From Candidatus Nitrosopumilus sp. (GTDB lineage Archaea; Thermoproteota; Nitrososphaeria; Nitrososphaerales; Nitrosopumilaceae): a stretch of 44,552 bases of DNA. Both the position numbers and the translations under genes were made by a program. Shown one piece after another: positions 33,304 through 42,697 of the stretch; positions within the stretch are counted from its first letter, which is position 1; each line of letters begins with the position of its first letter. The stretch spans positions 1 to 44,552 of the forward strand of contig JAPFBP010000006.1 in the NCBI GenBank assembly GCA_029250275.1, in the 5' to 3' direction. Under the pieces are notes generated by a model. That model saw nothing but the letters and a program-made list of their open reading frames with translations, was not told the origin of the DNA and ran no database searches.

Positions 33304-33936
33304 TTAACAATATTCTTCGTAACAACTGTCAAGCAACAAATTTTGTGCTGAAATTGATCTATCAGCAATTTCAATCAAGTTGCTAGAGTCAACTGAAGAC
33401 TTCTCCAATATATTTCTCCAAGATGCCGCATGTCTAATGTCAGCTTCTGTATGAAGTTTGAAGTATTCTGTAGCTTCATTGCTAGTCTTTCCATAAAATT
33501 CTGCCAAGCCATCAAGTTTAGTTTGACTAATTTTAGGAATTTCTTTTTCAAAAGCATACATGGCACAAGCACCACCATCAAAAGTATCCATTAATTGATT
33601 CAAGTCAGATACTGCTTTTTGGGTTTTAGTTGTTCCAGAATATGAAGTTAATTCATCTTCAGATATTCCAAATTCGCCGGCAAATGCAATCCAGGATTTA
33701 ATATGATCAGATTCTTCTTGTTGATTTTCTACCAACTCACTAACTAGAGATTCAGGAGATTTTTTAATAATTGGAGTCATAAAAGATGGAACGGCTTTCA
33801 CAAGTTGAAAGTATTCTTTAGAATAACCTGCTAGAGATTCCTGTGTTAATTTTCCATCAGACCACATTTGGTAAAATGGGTGTTTTAGTAAACTTCTTTC
33901 TTCTATCATTTCATCAATTTTCTGTATTATGTTCAT
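33304..33936 (-). CDS. CADD-like heme-oxygenase-fold protein (possible p-aminobenzoate synthase)
   Basis: 210 residues of the PqqC/TENA-like fold, closest in pattern to Chlamydia CADD. Dimetal ligands: Glu74/Glu75 and His78 (QQEESDH), Glu130 (FEKEIP), and His162, Asp166, His169 (HTEADIRH). Tyr22 (HPFYQMW) aligns with CADD Tyr27, and Lys140 (QTKLDGL) with Lys152, residues proposed for self-sacrificing pABA synthesis (alignment from memory). A TenA thiaminase role is less likely. pABA would feed folate or tetrahydromethanopterin. Single gene between two tRNAs, on the minus strand. Confidence 0.85.
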   Translation of the reverse strand: MNIIQKIDEMIEERSLLKHPFYQMWSDGKLTQESLAGYSKEYFQLVKAVPSFMTPIIKKSPESLVSELVENQQEESDHIKSWIAFAGEFGISEDELTSYSGTTKTQKAVSDLNQLMDTFDGGACAMYAFEKEIPKISQTKLDGLAEFYGKTSNEATEYFKLHTEADIRHAASWRNILEKSSVDSSNLIEIADRSISAQNLLLDSCYEEYC

Positions 33937-34016
33937 GATTCATCTTCAATAATGCCAATAAAAAAATCTTTGTGGTTTACAAAAGATTTTATGGTCATAA
34001 GAAATAATTTTCATGG

Positions 34017-34095
34017 GTTCCAGTGGTGTAGACCGGTCAAGCATTTTGCCCTTTCAAGGCAAAGATCCCGGGTTCAAATCCCGGCTGGAGCACCA
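34017..34095 (+). tRNA. tRNA-Glu (TTC), CCA encoded
   Basis: Acceptor GTTCCAG/CTGGAGC, anticodon loop CTTTCAA giving TTC, T-arm CCGGG-TTCAAAT-CCCGG, discriminator A at 34092, then encoded CCA (34093-34095). It lies about 40 bp before the second prenyl synthase gene. Confidence 0.97.
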
Positions 34096-34136
34096 AGATT
34101 TATTTACTTATAGCAAAGTTTTTTCATCAGGTCATC

Positions 34137-34988
34137 TTGGACAGGAAAAATATCGAGATAAATCCTCTACTTGAAACTTATGGAAAATACATTGAGCGAA
34201 TTAATCAAGCATTAGACGATGAACTCTCCCTTTATTCAGAATCGGAATTTATTGAACCTTTAAAATATTCCTTAGAGGGAGGAAAACGAATTAGACCCAT
34301 AATTTTGAATTTGGCAGCTGAGAGTGTAGGTAAAATTGATGATAATGTCCTTTCAGCTTCATGTGCTGTCGAATTTCTTCATATGGAATCAATCATTCAT
34401 GATGATATTATCGACAATGAAACAATGAGAAGGCAAAAAGATCCTTTTCATGTAAAATATGGCTATAACACCAGCGTATTAACTGGAGATTTTGTTTTAG
34501 GATTAATTCTTGCGATTTCTTCTAGATTAGACAATGCTAGAATTACAAAAGATTTGGCTACTACTGCCATGCAAATGAGTGAGGGGGAAATGATTGAAGG
34601 TATATTGGAAACTAGTAAGGATGTAACATTTGATGATTATCTTAAAGTTATTGAATACAAGACGGCAGTCGCATTTCAAGTTGCAGCTAGGATAGGGGCA
34701 ATCATTGCAAATGGAACTGAAGAGCAAATTGAGGGTTTAACTGAATATGGAAAAAATATTGGAATTGCGTATCAAATTAGAGATGATTTGTTAGATTGGA
34801 AAAATGAAGATAAATTATTTAATTTATTAGTTAAGAAAAGTTCTGATCCTCGAGATGTATTTAACAAAATGGAAGAAATGTTAAAAGAATTTTCAGAAAA
34901 AGCAAGATCTGCATTAAGAAAAATTCCAGATAATGATGCAAAAATAAATCTAGATAATTTAATTAAATTTGCTTCGTTTAAGGCATAA
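34137..34988 (+). CDS. Polyprenyl synthetase (second, probably longer-chain)
   Basis: 283-residue trans-prenyl synthase with GGKRIRP, first Asp motif IHDDIIDNE and second RDDLLDWKN. Five residues before the first Asp motif is Glu (HMESIIHDD), not the Phe of the C20 enzyme at 12501, so chain elongation may go further, for example to a quinone side chain. No quinone gene is nearby, but the gene converges on nuoN, whose complex uses a quinone; that link is inference. TTG at 34137 has a CTTATAGC box at about 34107. The 3' end overlaps nuoN by 11 bp. Confidence 0.85.
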   Translation: MDRKNIEINPLLETYGKYIERINQALDDELSLYSESEFIEPLKYSLEGGKRIRPIILNLAAESVGKIDDNVLSASCAVEFLHMESIIHDDIIDNETMRRQKDPFHVKYGYNTSVLTGDFVLGLILAISSRLDNARITKDLATTAMQMSEGEMIEGILETSKDVTFDDYLKVIEYKTAVAFQVAARIGAIIANGTEEQIEGLTEYGKNIGIAYQIRDDLLDWKNEDKLFNLLVKKSSDPRDVFNKMEEMLKEFSEKARSALRKIPDNDAKINLDNLIKFASFKA

Positions 34989-36462
34989 GATCTAAACTAA
35001 TTATCGGAGTTGCAAATTCTACAAATTTAATTAATGGTTCTGGATATACACCAAATCCTACCAAGAAGATTGTTGAGAAAATCATAACAGCTATAATGGA
35101 TTTTGGTTCTGCAACTCGCTTTTCAGTTTCTCCTTCAAAGTACATCTTTCTTGTAATCCAACCATAGTAAGCAAGGGATAATGCACTGTTAAGGACACCA
35201 GCAATTGCAAGCCAAGGTGCCCACCATATTACTGAACCAGCATCTAAAGCACTTCCAAATAACATCAATTTACTCCAGAATCCTGAAAGTGGAGGAATTC
35301 CTGCCAAAGCAAATAATGCAATAACTAATCCTAGTGCAGTAATTGGCATTCGTCTTCCAAGTCCCTGTAATTTGTCAATGTGAGTGACTGCAAGTGTTGT
35401 GACAATGCCTGTAACTGCAATAAATGCAGCACCTTTCATTACTGCGTGATTCATAATTTGATACAAAGAACCCTGTAAACCAAGAGAACTATATGGTGCA
35501 ACTGCAAGTCCAATCAAAATGTATCCTGCATGTGCTATACTAGAATATGCTAACATTCTAGAAATGTTCTTTTGCATAATTGCAGCAACATTTCCAATAG
35601 TCATAGTCATTACTGCTATAATTCCTAGAGCCAAAGTCCAATCAAGATTCAAAACAACCATTCCAAGAACTACGATTCTAATTGTTGCAGCAAATCCTGC
35701 TTTCTTGGTTGCAGCAGCTAATAGTGCTGTAATTGTAGGTGGAGCACCTTCATAGGTATCTGGAAGCCATTGATGAAAAGGTACGAGTCCCATTTTGAAT
35801 CCAAATCCTGCAATAAACATTCCAACAGAAAGTAATGCAAGTGGTAACATAGAAGGATCAAGAGTTGAATAACCTTGAATGACTTCGCCAATATTTGTAG
35901 AACCTGTTAATCCATAAGAAATTGAAATCCCGTAAACTATGATTGCAGAAGACAATGCACCAAAGAGGAAATATTTTAGAGCAGCTTCATTAGAGCTTGG
36001 ATTCTTTTTCATATATCCAACCAAGATGTATGTTGGAATACTCATCAGTTCCCATGCAACAAATAACATTATCAAATCAGTAGAATATGCTACTAGCACC
36101 ATACCAATAGTTGCAAGTAAAATTAGTGAATAGTAAACGGCAGGAGAGTTATGCTTTCGCATATAATTAAAAGATCCGACAGTTGTGAAAATAGCAACAA
36201 TAAGCATTGCAATTGCAAAGAATCCTCCAAATGCATCATCTACAATTACGTCTTCAGAAAATAGAGCAGAGGATGCAATATTTTCTGCATAAAATTGGTA
36301 TCCAACATACCCCATGGATAGAATTAATGCTGCAAATGCAATGACTGCATAAAATGAGTTTGAGCCTTGTTCTTTTCTTGCAATGCTGATTATTGGAAGA
36401 AGAATTCCAACAGTGCCCAAAATTGCAATTAATACCAATGGCGTTGAAGTAATTTCTAACAT
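34978..36462 (-). CDS. nuoN: Complex I subunit N (antiporter-like)
   Basis: 494-residue membrane subunit of NADH-dehydrogenase-like complex I, about 14 helices, one of three Mrp-antiporter-like proton pumps. Markers: PTYILVGYMKKNPSSNEAALKYFL (in two parts), VPFHQWLPDTYEGAPPTITALL, and helix residues such as MLAYSSIAHAGYILIG containing the key Lys/His path. It is the last gene of the nuo operon. GGAG at 36473-36476 lies 10 nt before ATG inside the nuoL 3' region. Electron donor module NuoEFG is not encoded here. Confidence 0.95.
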   Translation of the reverse strand: MLEITSTPLVLIAILGTVGILLPIISIARKEQGSNSFYAVIAFAALILSMGYVGYQFYAENIASSALFSEDVIVDDAFGGFFAIAMLIVAIFTTVGSFNYMRKHNSPAVYYSLILLATIGMVLVAYSTDLIMLFVAWELMSIPTYILVGYMKKNPSSNEAALKYFLFGALSSAIIVYGISISYGLTGSTNIGEVIQGYSTLDPSMLPLALLSVGMFIAGFGFKMGLVPFHQWLPDTYEGAPPTITALLAAATKKAGFAATIRIVVLGMVVLNLDWTLALGIIAVMTMTIGNVAAIMQKNISRMLAYSSIAHAGYILIGLAVAPYSSLGLQGSLYQIMNHAVMKGAAFIAVTGIVTTLAVTHIDKLQGLGRRMPITALGLVIALFALAGIPPLSGFWSKLMLFGSALDAGSVIWWAPWLAIAGVLNSALSLAYYGWITRKMYFEGETEKRVAEPKSIIAVMIFSTIFLVGFGVYPEPLIKFVEFATPIISLDLMP

Positions 36463-36475
36463 TTCATCATTTCTC

Positions 36476-38554
36476 CTATATCAACAATATCAGAACTACG
36501 AATAGTAATCCTGCTCCAAATACGAATAGATATGATTGTGAAACACCGGTTTGAGTTCCTTGAACGACTTTGGCACTCCATCCAACTGCTTTTTGGACTC
36601 CAGCATTCATACCATAATCGATAGCGGTCTTTTCAAAGTATCGGAATACTCCTCTTGCCAACCATAATGGTGCTACAACAAAGCACCAGTAGATAATTGC
36701 ATTAAGATACCATCTGTTTAAGAGTAATTTATGAATTGCATAAAAGACAATGTTAGAATTTATAAATTTCACAGGGTCGACCCATCTGCCAATATAGAAT
36801 ATGTAACCAAGACCAATTCCCGTAGCAAATGCTACTAATGAAGAACCTAATGCAACAGGATTAAGTCCTTGCAAGAATTCTGGTAATATTGATGCCTCTT
36901 CTGTAATATGTTCAGTGTGAATACCGTAGGAATTTTCAAGATAATCTACAAACGTACTATGGAGTCCTTCTTCTGCGGATAATCCAATAAGACCAATTCC
37001 AATAGTTAAAACTGCAAGAATTCCATATGGAATCCACATAGATAATGGTGCGTCATGAATATGATGTCCTTCTTCTTCCATCTTTTCAATATGTTTACTC
37101 TTCTTTCCAAAGAAGACCATTCCAAGCATTCGAGTAGTGTAAAATGCAGTAATCATTGCAGTAACCACTGCAATTATGTATAGTGGTAATGCCCATTCAC
37201 TTCCAGATTCATATACAGATGCAAAGATTGCATCCTTACTCCAGAAACCTGTTGTGATAAATGGAGCTCCCATCAAACCAAGACCTGCTGCCCACATGAA
37301 TGCATATGTTTTCTTCATTTGTTTTCGTAGACCTCCCATATCTGTCATAAATCTAGAACCAACAGAATGTAACAAGAAGCCTGCCGCCATAAACAATGAA
37401 GCTTTAAACATTGCGTGAGAAATTAAATGGAAAAATCCTGCAGTATAACCGTCAACATATTGATGAGACAATCCTGCAACACCTAATGCCATCATCATAT
37501 AACCAATTTGAGAACCAGTTGAATAAGCAAGAACTTTCTTAATTTCAGGATTAACCATTGCTTGGGTTGCAAGTAATAATGCAGTAATTGCACCAACCCA
37601 AGCAATAACTTCAAAGAATTGATCAGCCATAATTCCTGCAGCACCTAATGCAAATACAAGAGGACCAATTCTTGCCACCAAGAAAACACCTGCCTTTACC
37701 ATAGTTGCTGCGTGAATTAATGCAGATACAGCGGTAGGACCAGTCATAGCTTCTAACAACCACTCGTTTAGTGGAAACTGAGCTGATTTTCCCATAGCAC
37801 CTCCGAAGAGAAGAAGGAATGCAGGAACCAAAAGTCCTTGGGCAGACATTGTAGTTGCCCATGTTGTGTCTTCCAATAATTCTTTAAATCCAAATGTACC
37901 TGCAAATAAAAATATCAAAAGCATGCCAGCAATCATCATCACATCACCGACTTTGGTCATGATGAATGCCTTCATTCCAGCATGAGTTGGAGAATAGTAA
38001 TCTAACATACCAAGAACGGTTCGGCCTTCAACTCCAACATGATCTTTCTTTTTGTCACGATACCAAAAGCTGATCAATGCATATGACGCAAGTCCTACAC
38101 CCTCCCATCCAAAGAATACTTGTAACAAGTTATCAGATAGTACGATTAATTGCATTGAACCGATAAAGAACAACATCCAGAACCAGAATCTTGTAATGTC
38201 TTTATCGCCTTTCATGTATCCTGTACTGTAAATCATAATGAGGAATGAAATCCAACCAACCACGTTTGCCATTATTATTGAAAGCGGATCTGCTAAGACT
38301 CCAGCTTTAAGACCAAGTGCATCTATCCACATTATTTGATCATGTATTTCATGAGCCTCCAAAGCCATTGGAAGAAGTGATGCTGCAGATAATGCACTCA
38401 TCAAAGCAAATGCAACTGCAACATATCCAGTTGCATGTTTTGATAATTTCCCAACACCAGGAATAATCAATGCAGCTGCAAATGGCAGAATCCAAACTAG
38501 CCAAGCACTTGCTGCTCCAATTTCAAATGGTAATCCGAAAGATTCTATTGCCAT
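36476..38554 (-). CDS. nuoL: Complex I subunit L (antiporter-like)
   Basis: 692 residues with about 16 helices. The conserved segments are GWEGVGLASYALISFWY, the FPLNEWLLEAMTGPTAVSALIHAATMV loop (in parts), STGSQIGYMMMALG, then the C-terminal lateral helix region that spans the antiporter subunits. It is the most distal proton-pumping subunit. A His-rich insertion (EEEGHHIHDAP) precedes the lateral helix. It lies 3 bp after nuoM and 13 bp before nuoN. Confidence 0.95.
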   Translation of the reverse strand: MAIESFGLPFEIGAASAWLVWILPFAAALIIPGVGKLSKHATGYVAVAFALMSALSAASLLPMALEAHEIHDQIMWIDALGLKAGVLADPLSIIMANVVGWISFLIMIYSTGYMKGDKDITRFWFWMLFFIGSMQLIVLSDNLLQVFFGWEGVGLASYALISFWYRDKKKDHVGVEGRTVLGMLDYYSPTHAGMKAFIMTKVGDVMMIAGMLLIFLFAGTFGFKELLEDTTWATTMSAQGLLVPAFLLLFGGAMGKSAQFPLNEWLLEAMTGPTAVSALIHAATMVKAGVFLVARIGPLVFALGAAGIMADQFFEVIAWVGAITALLLATQAMVNPEIKKVLAYSTGSQIGYMMMALGVAGLSHQYVDGYTAGFFHLISHAMFKASLFMAAGFLLHSVGSRFMTDMGGLRKQMKKTYAFMWAAGLGLMGAPFITTGFWSKDAIFASVYESGSEWALPLYIIAVVTAMITAFYTTRMLGMVFFGKKSKHIEKMEEEGHHIHDAPLSMWIPYGILAVLTIGIGLIGLSAEEGLHSTFVDYLENSYGIHTEHITEEASILPEFLQGLNPVALGSSLVAFATGIGLGYIFYIGRWVDPVKFINSNIVFYAIHKLLLNRWYLNAIIYWCFVVAPLWLARGVFRYFEKTAIDYGMNAGVQKAVGWSAKVVQGTQTGVSQSYLFVFGAGLLFVVLILLI

Positions 38555-38557
38555 AAT

Positions 38558-40111
38558 CTAAACTCCCAACACTCCGTTCATGTATGGAATTATTGTCTTC
38601 AAGAAAATATCTGGATAAATTCCAACTACAATTGAGAAACCTGCAAGTACCATCATTGGAGCAGTCATGTACCAACTTCCTTCCTTCACATGTTCAAGAT
38701 GCTCAGGAGTTTTTCCAAAGAATATACGTTTTAGCATCCATAGCATGTAAGACATTGTAAGAGCTGTTGCGATTAGACCTAGACCAAATGTTACTGCTCT
38801 AAGTGTTGAGCCTTCTTCAATTGCAGTCTCTAATGCGCCGAAAAAGAGAATCCATTCTCCCATGAAACCACTTGTTGGGGGAACACCCATTATTGTTAAT
38901 GCACCAATAACTGCACATACTGCAGTGATTGGCATCTTTCCTGCTAATCCTCCAAGTTTAGAGATACTTCTAGTTCCAACTTTGACAATAATAATTCCGG
39001 CCATCATGAAAAGAATGCCTTTACCAATGGCGTGTGTTACATACATCATCTCAGCACCTGCAAGACCAAGTACAGAAATTGAACCAATACCAAATAGGAT
39101 GTAACCCATCTGACTAATACTAGAATATGCAAGCATACGTTTCAAGTCATCTTGCATCAGTGCCATTGCACCGCCGTAAATCATTGTAACAAGACCCCAA
39201 ATATGGAACCATATTGCAAGATCTGCATACGCTGCAGGTAAGAATTCAACAATTAATCTGAAAATACCATAAGCACCAATTCCGATCATGGCAGGGGACA
39301 ATAATGCACTGATTGGTGTTGGTGCAGAACCGTGAACATATGGAAGCCAAATGTGGAACATAAAGACTGCTAGTTTTACACCAAGTCCAATTGAAATCGC
39401 AACTGCCGAAAGCATGACAATGTCAGGAGGTATTTCAGATTCGTTGATATCTGCAAAGTCAAAACTTCCAATGGTCAAACCAATCATCAAAAAGCCCAAC
39501 AATAAAACAACTGCACCGGCATGAGTCCAAAATAAGAACATTAAACCAATCTTTCTTCTTGGACCATCACCCCAAAGAGCAACTAAGAAGAAACCAGGAA
39601 TTAACATGACCTCAAAGAAGACATAAAATTCAATCAGATTTGTAGAAAGAACTGTTCCAAGCATTCCCATTGCAAAGACAAGGTAAAGTGCAAAGTAAAG
39701 TCCAGATTTAGCATTAACATAATTTGTAAGAGATGAAGATTCAACAATGGAGGTTTGGCCGCTTCCAGATGTATTTATTTTTTGTTCTTCTTCAAATTGT
39801 TCGTGGAATTTATGAACCATGTATGGTTTTGAATAAATTGCCAAGATTGTAGATAAAACATAAATCATTATTGCAAATGGTGACGCTAGTCCATCTAGTA
39901 AGAAACCAAATTCTCCAAATTGTTCAGTCCATGGATAATGTTCCTCTACTGTTCCAGAAAGGGCTGCATTGATTACAAGAATTGTAGTGTATAATAGAAT
40001 TGCAAATGTAAACCACATTGCATGTGTTGGTCCTACTTTTCTTCCAATAACATATGCAACTGGAGATAAAAGTAATGGTAAGAAAACTGCCTGTAATAGT
40101 GCGTATTCCAT
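38558..40111 (-). CDS. nuoM: Complex I subunit M (antiporter-like)
   Basis: 517 residues, about 14 helices. Diagnostic blocks: EFYVFFEVMLIPGFFLVALWG (with the functional Glu), FMFHIWLPYVHGSAPTPISALL, and MLAYSSISQMGYILFG. An extra hydrophilic loop of about 40 residues follows the third helix (EEEQKINTSGSGQTSIVESS). The ATG overlaps the nuoK stop by one base, so translation is probably coupled. Acts as a proton-translocating membrane subunit. Confidence 0.95.
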   Translation of the reverse strand: MEYALLQAVFLPLLLSPVAYVIGRKVGPTHAMWFTFAILLYTTILVINAALSGTVEEHYPWTEQFGEFGFLLDGLASPFAIMIYVLSTILAIYSKPYMVHKFHEQFEEEQKINTSGSGQTSIVESSSLTNYVNAKSGLYFALYLVFAMGMLGTVLSTNLIEFYVFFEVMLIPGFFLVALWGDGPRRKIGLMFLFWTHAGAVVLLLGFLMIGLTIGSFDFADINESEIPPDIVMLSAVAISIGLGVKLAVFMFHIWLPYVHGSAPTPISALLSPAMIGIGAYGIFRLIVEFLPAAYADLAIWFHIWGLVTMIYGGAMALMQDDLKRMLAYSSISQMGYILFGIGSISVLGLAGAEMMYVTHAIGKGILFMMAGIIIVKVGTRSISKLGGLAGKMPITAVCAVIGALTIMGVPPTSGFMGEWILFFGALETAIEEGSTLRAVTFGLGLIATALTMSYMLWMLKRIFFGKTPEHLEHVKEGSWYMTAPMMVLAGFSIVVGIYPDIFLKTIIPYMNGVLGV

Positions 40112-40416
40112 TATCCCTTCAAGCTCCTAAAGTCTGCAATATCGACATTCTGATACATACGATAAGCTACAATGATTAATGACAATCCGACGGCCACTTC
40201 TGCTGCAGCAATTGCAATAGAAAATAATGCCATGGTTTGACCACCACTATGTGGTAAGAATCTACCAAATGCCACAATGTTCAAGTTTGCTGCATTGATA
40301 ATAATTTCAACTGCAAAAAGCATTCTAATGAAATTACGTTTTACTGCAAGACCATAGATTCCTATGCCGAGCAAGGCAACAGATACTAGTGTAAAATCAA
40401 TTAGCTCGCTGGTCAT
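40111..40416 (-). CDS. nuoK: Complex I subunit K
   Basis: About 101 residues with three helices. The two essential Glu residues of NuoK are visible, in MLFAVEIIINAANLN (Glu of helix 2) and in AAAEVAVGLSLI (Glu of helix 3). ATG at 40416 has GAGG about 9 nt upstream and gives the usual length; the ATG at 40425 is an alternative. Overlaps the end of nuoJ by about 20 bp. Confidence 0.93.
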   Translation of the reverse strand: MTSELIDFTLVSVALLGIGIYGLAVKRNFIRMLFAVEIIINAANLNIVAFGRFLPHSGGQTMALFSIAIAAAEVAVGLSLIIVAYRMYQNVDIADFRSLKG

Positions 40417-40909
40417 TCTCCACATCCTCTCGTCTAGCTAAAACTAGTGAACCTGTAACAGAACCTGCAAGAATTAATCCCATCAAGATTAATGCTGGCC
40501 AGTAGTAGGTTACAAAATCAATTCCGATATCTCTAAAGTCAGGAGCAGGCTCATCAGTAGTTATTGTTTTGATTCCAGAATCTAAGAATACTGCACCTAA
40601 TGCAACCATGAATACAAGCATCAAACCAATACCTGCAAACTTTCTACGTTTGTCTTCAATTTTTTTGAAAATTAATTCTCTTTTTACTAACATTACAGTA
40701 AACAAAATCAAAACAGCAATAGAACCAACATAAACTGCTATTTGGAATAATGCAACAAATGGTGCATCAAGCAAGAAAAAGAATCCTGCAACGCCACCCA
40801 AAGTTCCCATTAAAGCAATGGAACCATAAATCAGTGATCTCATTTCAAGTGCTGCAATTGCAGAACCAATTGTAATTACAGCTAATGCAAGAAAAACAGC
40901 ATCAGCCAT
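40397..40909 (-). CDS. nuoJ: Complex I subunit J
   Basis: Membrane subunit (170 residues, five predicted helices) with the conserved FVALFQIAVYVGSIAVLILFTVML block (helix 3, pi-bulge region). The start is at ATG 40909: GAGGTG lies 6-7 nt before it, whereas an upstream in-frame ATG at 40954 would add a hydrophilic N-terminus inside nuoI. Overlaps the nuoI end by 8 bp. The C-terminus REDVENDQRAN is hydrophilic. Confidence 0.93.
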   Translation of the reverse strand: MADAVFLALAVITIGSAIAALEMRSLIYGSIALMGTLGGVAGFFFLLDAPFVALFQIAVYVGSIAVLILFTVMLVKRELIFKKIEDKRRKFAGIGLMLVFMVALGAVFLDSGIKTITTDEPAPDFRDIGIDFVTYYWPALILMGLILAGSVTGSLVLARREDVENDQRAN

Positions 40910-41399
40910 GTGTTGCACCTCTATCGGAAATTTGTATTTCACTGTCTTGTGCAACGTATGGTTTTACCTGTAGTTGAGCAGGAGTATAGATTAGACCTTC
41001 TTTTGAAAATGAGGATAGTTCATAATCATTAGTCATGTATAATGCATAAAATGGACATGCATCAACACAAAGACCACAGAAAACACATTTTCCATAATCA
41101 ATTTGTGGCATGATTGATTTTTTATTGTGTTTTTGTTCTTCTGGAACTTTTACCATTGCAATAGCTTCTGCAACACCTTCACATGCAATTGAACATAATT
41201 GGCAACCAGTACAGTGATCATGGAATAGCATATGACGTCCTTTTAGTCCAGCAATACCAACACCTGTTGATGGATCAAATTGGTATCCATCACCTACAAA
41301 CTTTAGTTTCTCTTCAGGATAACGAAGAGTGAATCTCTTCATTGCAATATGTTTAATTCCAGAATTTAATGCACGAATAATACCAGTTGCAGTTCCCAT
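40902..41399 (-). CDS. nuoI: Complex I subunit I (2x[4Fe-4S])
   Basis: 165-residue ferredoxin-like subunit carrying two [4Fe-4S] clusters: CTGCQLCSIAC and CVFCGLCVDACPF. RFTLRYPEEKL near the N-terminus is the usual NuoI beginning. It links the peripheral arm to the quinone site. The first codon and the nuoH stop overlap by one base. Because NuoEFG are missing, the electrons must come from another donor; candidates such as ferredoxin are inference. Confidence 0.95.
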   Translation of the reverse strand: MGTATGIIRALNSGIKHIAMKRFTLRYPEEKLKFVGDGYQFDPSTGVGIAGLKGRHMLFHDHCTGCQLCSIACEGVAEAIAMVKVPEEQKHNKKSIMPQIDYGKCVFCGLCVDACPFYALYMTNDYELSSFSKEGLIYTPAQLQVKPYVAQDSEIQISDRGATHG

Positions 41400-42697
41400 T
41401 ATTGTAATCCTCCTGGCCCTAACACTCCAGCGTAAAGTAAGCCAAGTGCAATAAAGATGTTAACGAAAGCTAGTCCAATTAATTTGCCCCATCCAAGATT
41501 CAACAACATGTCAACTCTAATTCTTGGGAATACACCTCTTGGTAACAATATGAAGAATATGACACCAGCAGTTTTCAAAATAAACATAAGTGTACCATTA
41601 AGCATTTCTTGTGTAAATAATGGTAATCCAGGAGGATTTAGAGTGACAGGACCCATTGTAATTCCATTTGCAAGGATTTCTGCTGGGAATTGAGGTACGA
41701 TCATTGGACCATTCCAACCACCAAGAAATAATACAACAAACAAACCTGCAAACGCGTAAAGTTTTAGATATGTTCCTAATTGGACAAGACCATACAGCAT
41801 TCCAGATAATTCTGTTAACCATCCAGCGACAATTTCACTTTCTGCCTCTGGTAAGTCAAATGGAATTCTTTCTAATTCTGCAAGCATTGTAATGAAAAAT
41901 ACAATAGCACCTACTGGTAAAAATACAATCCATGGGAAGACAGATTGACTTGCAGCAATTTCAGATAGATTTAGAGAACCAGTTAACATAACAACGCCCA
42001 GCAAAGATAGAATTAATGGAATTTCAAATGAAACCATTTGGAATAAAGCCCTGATACCACCAATGAATGGGAATTTACTGTTTGCAGACCATGCAGAAAG
42101 AATTGTAATGATCGGGAAGAATCCAATTACTGCAAACACTCCTAGCAATCCCAAGTCTACATCTGTAACTACCCAACCAGGAGCTACAGGAATGAATGCA
42201 ACAAATGCTGCTGCTGCTGCAACAAAGAGTACTGGGGCTGCCCAGAAAATTGGTTTATCAGCTTTTGCAGGAATAATAATTTCTTTTGAGATTAATTTTA
42301 GTCCGTCACCCATTAATTGTAAAATACCTTCAAACTTTCCACAGTAAAAAGGACCAACTCTTAATTGTAATTTTGCAAGCATTTTTCTTTCAACAAAAAT
42401 TGTGCCAGCTGCTAGTAATGCTGCAAATCCAAATCCAGGAAATGCCATTACTCTAAAGATGTCAGTTCCCATGAATGCTTTGACAACAGGAAGAATTCGT
42501 GACGGGTCTGCCAACCAAGTTAATGCAAGAAATGGTGTAAGTAATTCTCCATTGATTACTGGCAACTCAATTACAAATAAAATCATGAAAACTGCTGGAA
42601 GACCAACTAAAACTAGTAGCAGTATTATCCAGAAAACATTATCAAGTAATGATTTGATAAATTCACTTAGTTTGAATTTTGGTGCAATGACTGACAT
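41399..42697 (-). CDS. nuoH: Complex I subunit H
   Basis: 432-residue membrane subunit (eight or more helices) that forms the quinone chamber with NuoD and NuoB. Diagnostic: FVERKMLAKLQLRVGP, GILQLMGDGLKLISKE, the charged loop ELERIPFDLPEAESEIVAGWLTE (in parts) and PRGVFPRIRVDMLLNLGW. An N-terminal helix of about 30 residues extends beyond the bacterial start. It ends where nuoI starts (1-bp overlap) and begins one base before the nuoD stop. Confidence 0.95.
   Translation of the reverse strand: MSVIAPKFKLSEFIKSLLDNVFWIILLLVLVGLPAVFMILFVIELPVINGELLTPFLALTWLADPSRILPVVKAFMGTDIFRVMAFPGFGFAALLAAGTIFVERKMLAKLQLRVGPFYCGKFEGILQLMGDGLKLISKEIIIPAKADKPIFWAAPVLFVAAAAAFVAFIPVAPGWVVTDVDLGLLGVFAVIGFFPIITILSAWSANSKFPFIGGIRALFQMVSFEIPLILSLLGVVMLTGSLNLSEIAASQSVFPWIVFLPVGAIVFFITMLAELERIPFDLPEAESEIVAGWLTELSGMLYGLVQLGTYLKLYAFAGLFVVLFLGGWNGPMIVPQFPAEILANGITMGPVTLNPPGLPLFTQEMLNGTLMFILKTAGVIFFILLPRGVFPRIRVDMLLNLGWGKLIGLAFVNIFIALGLLYAGVLGPGGLQ

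Noticed and set aside
33304-33936. TenA thiaminase II / PqqC assignment
   Set aside because: The Tyr and Lys and HxxxDxxH pattern fit CADD better, and no thiamine or PQQ genes are adjacent.
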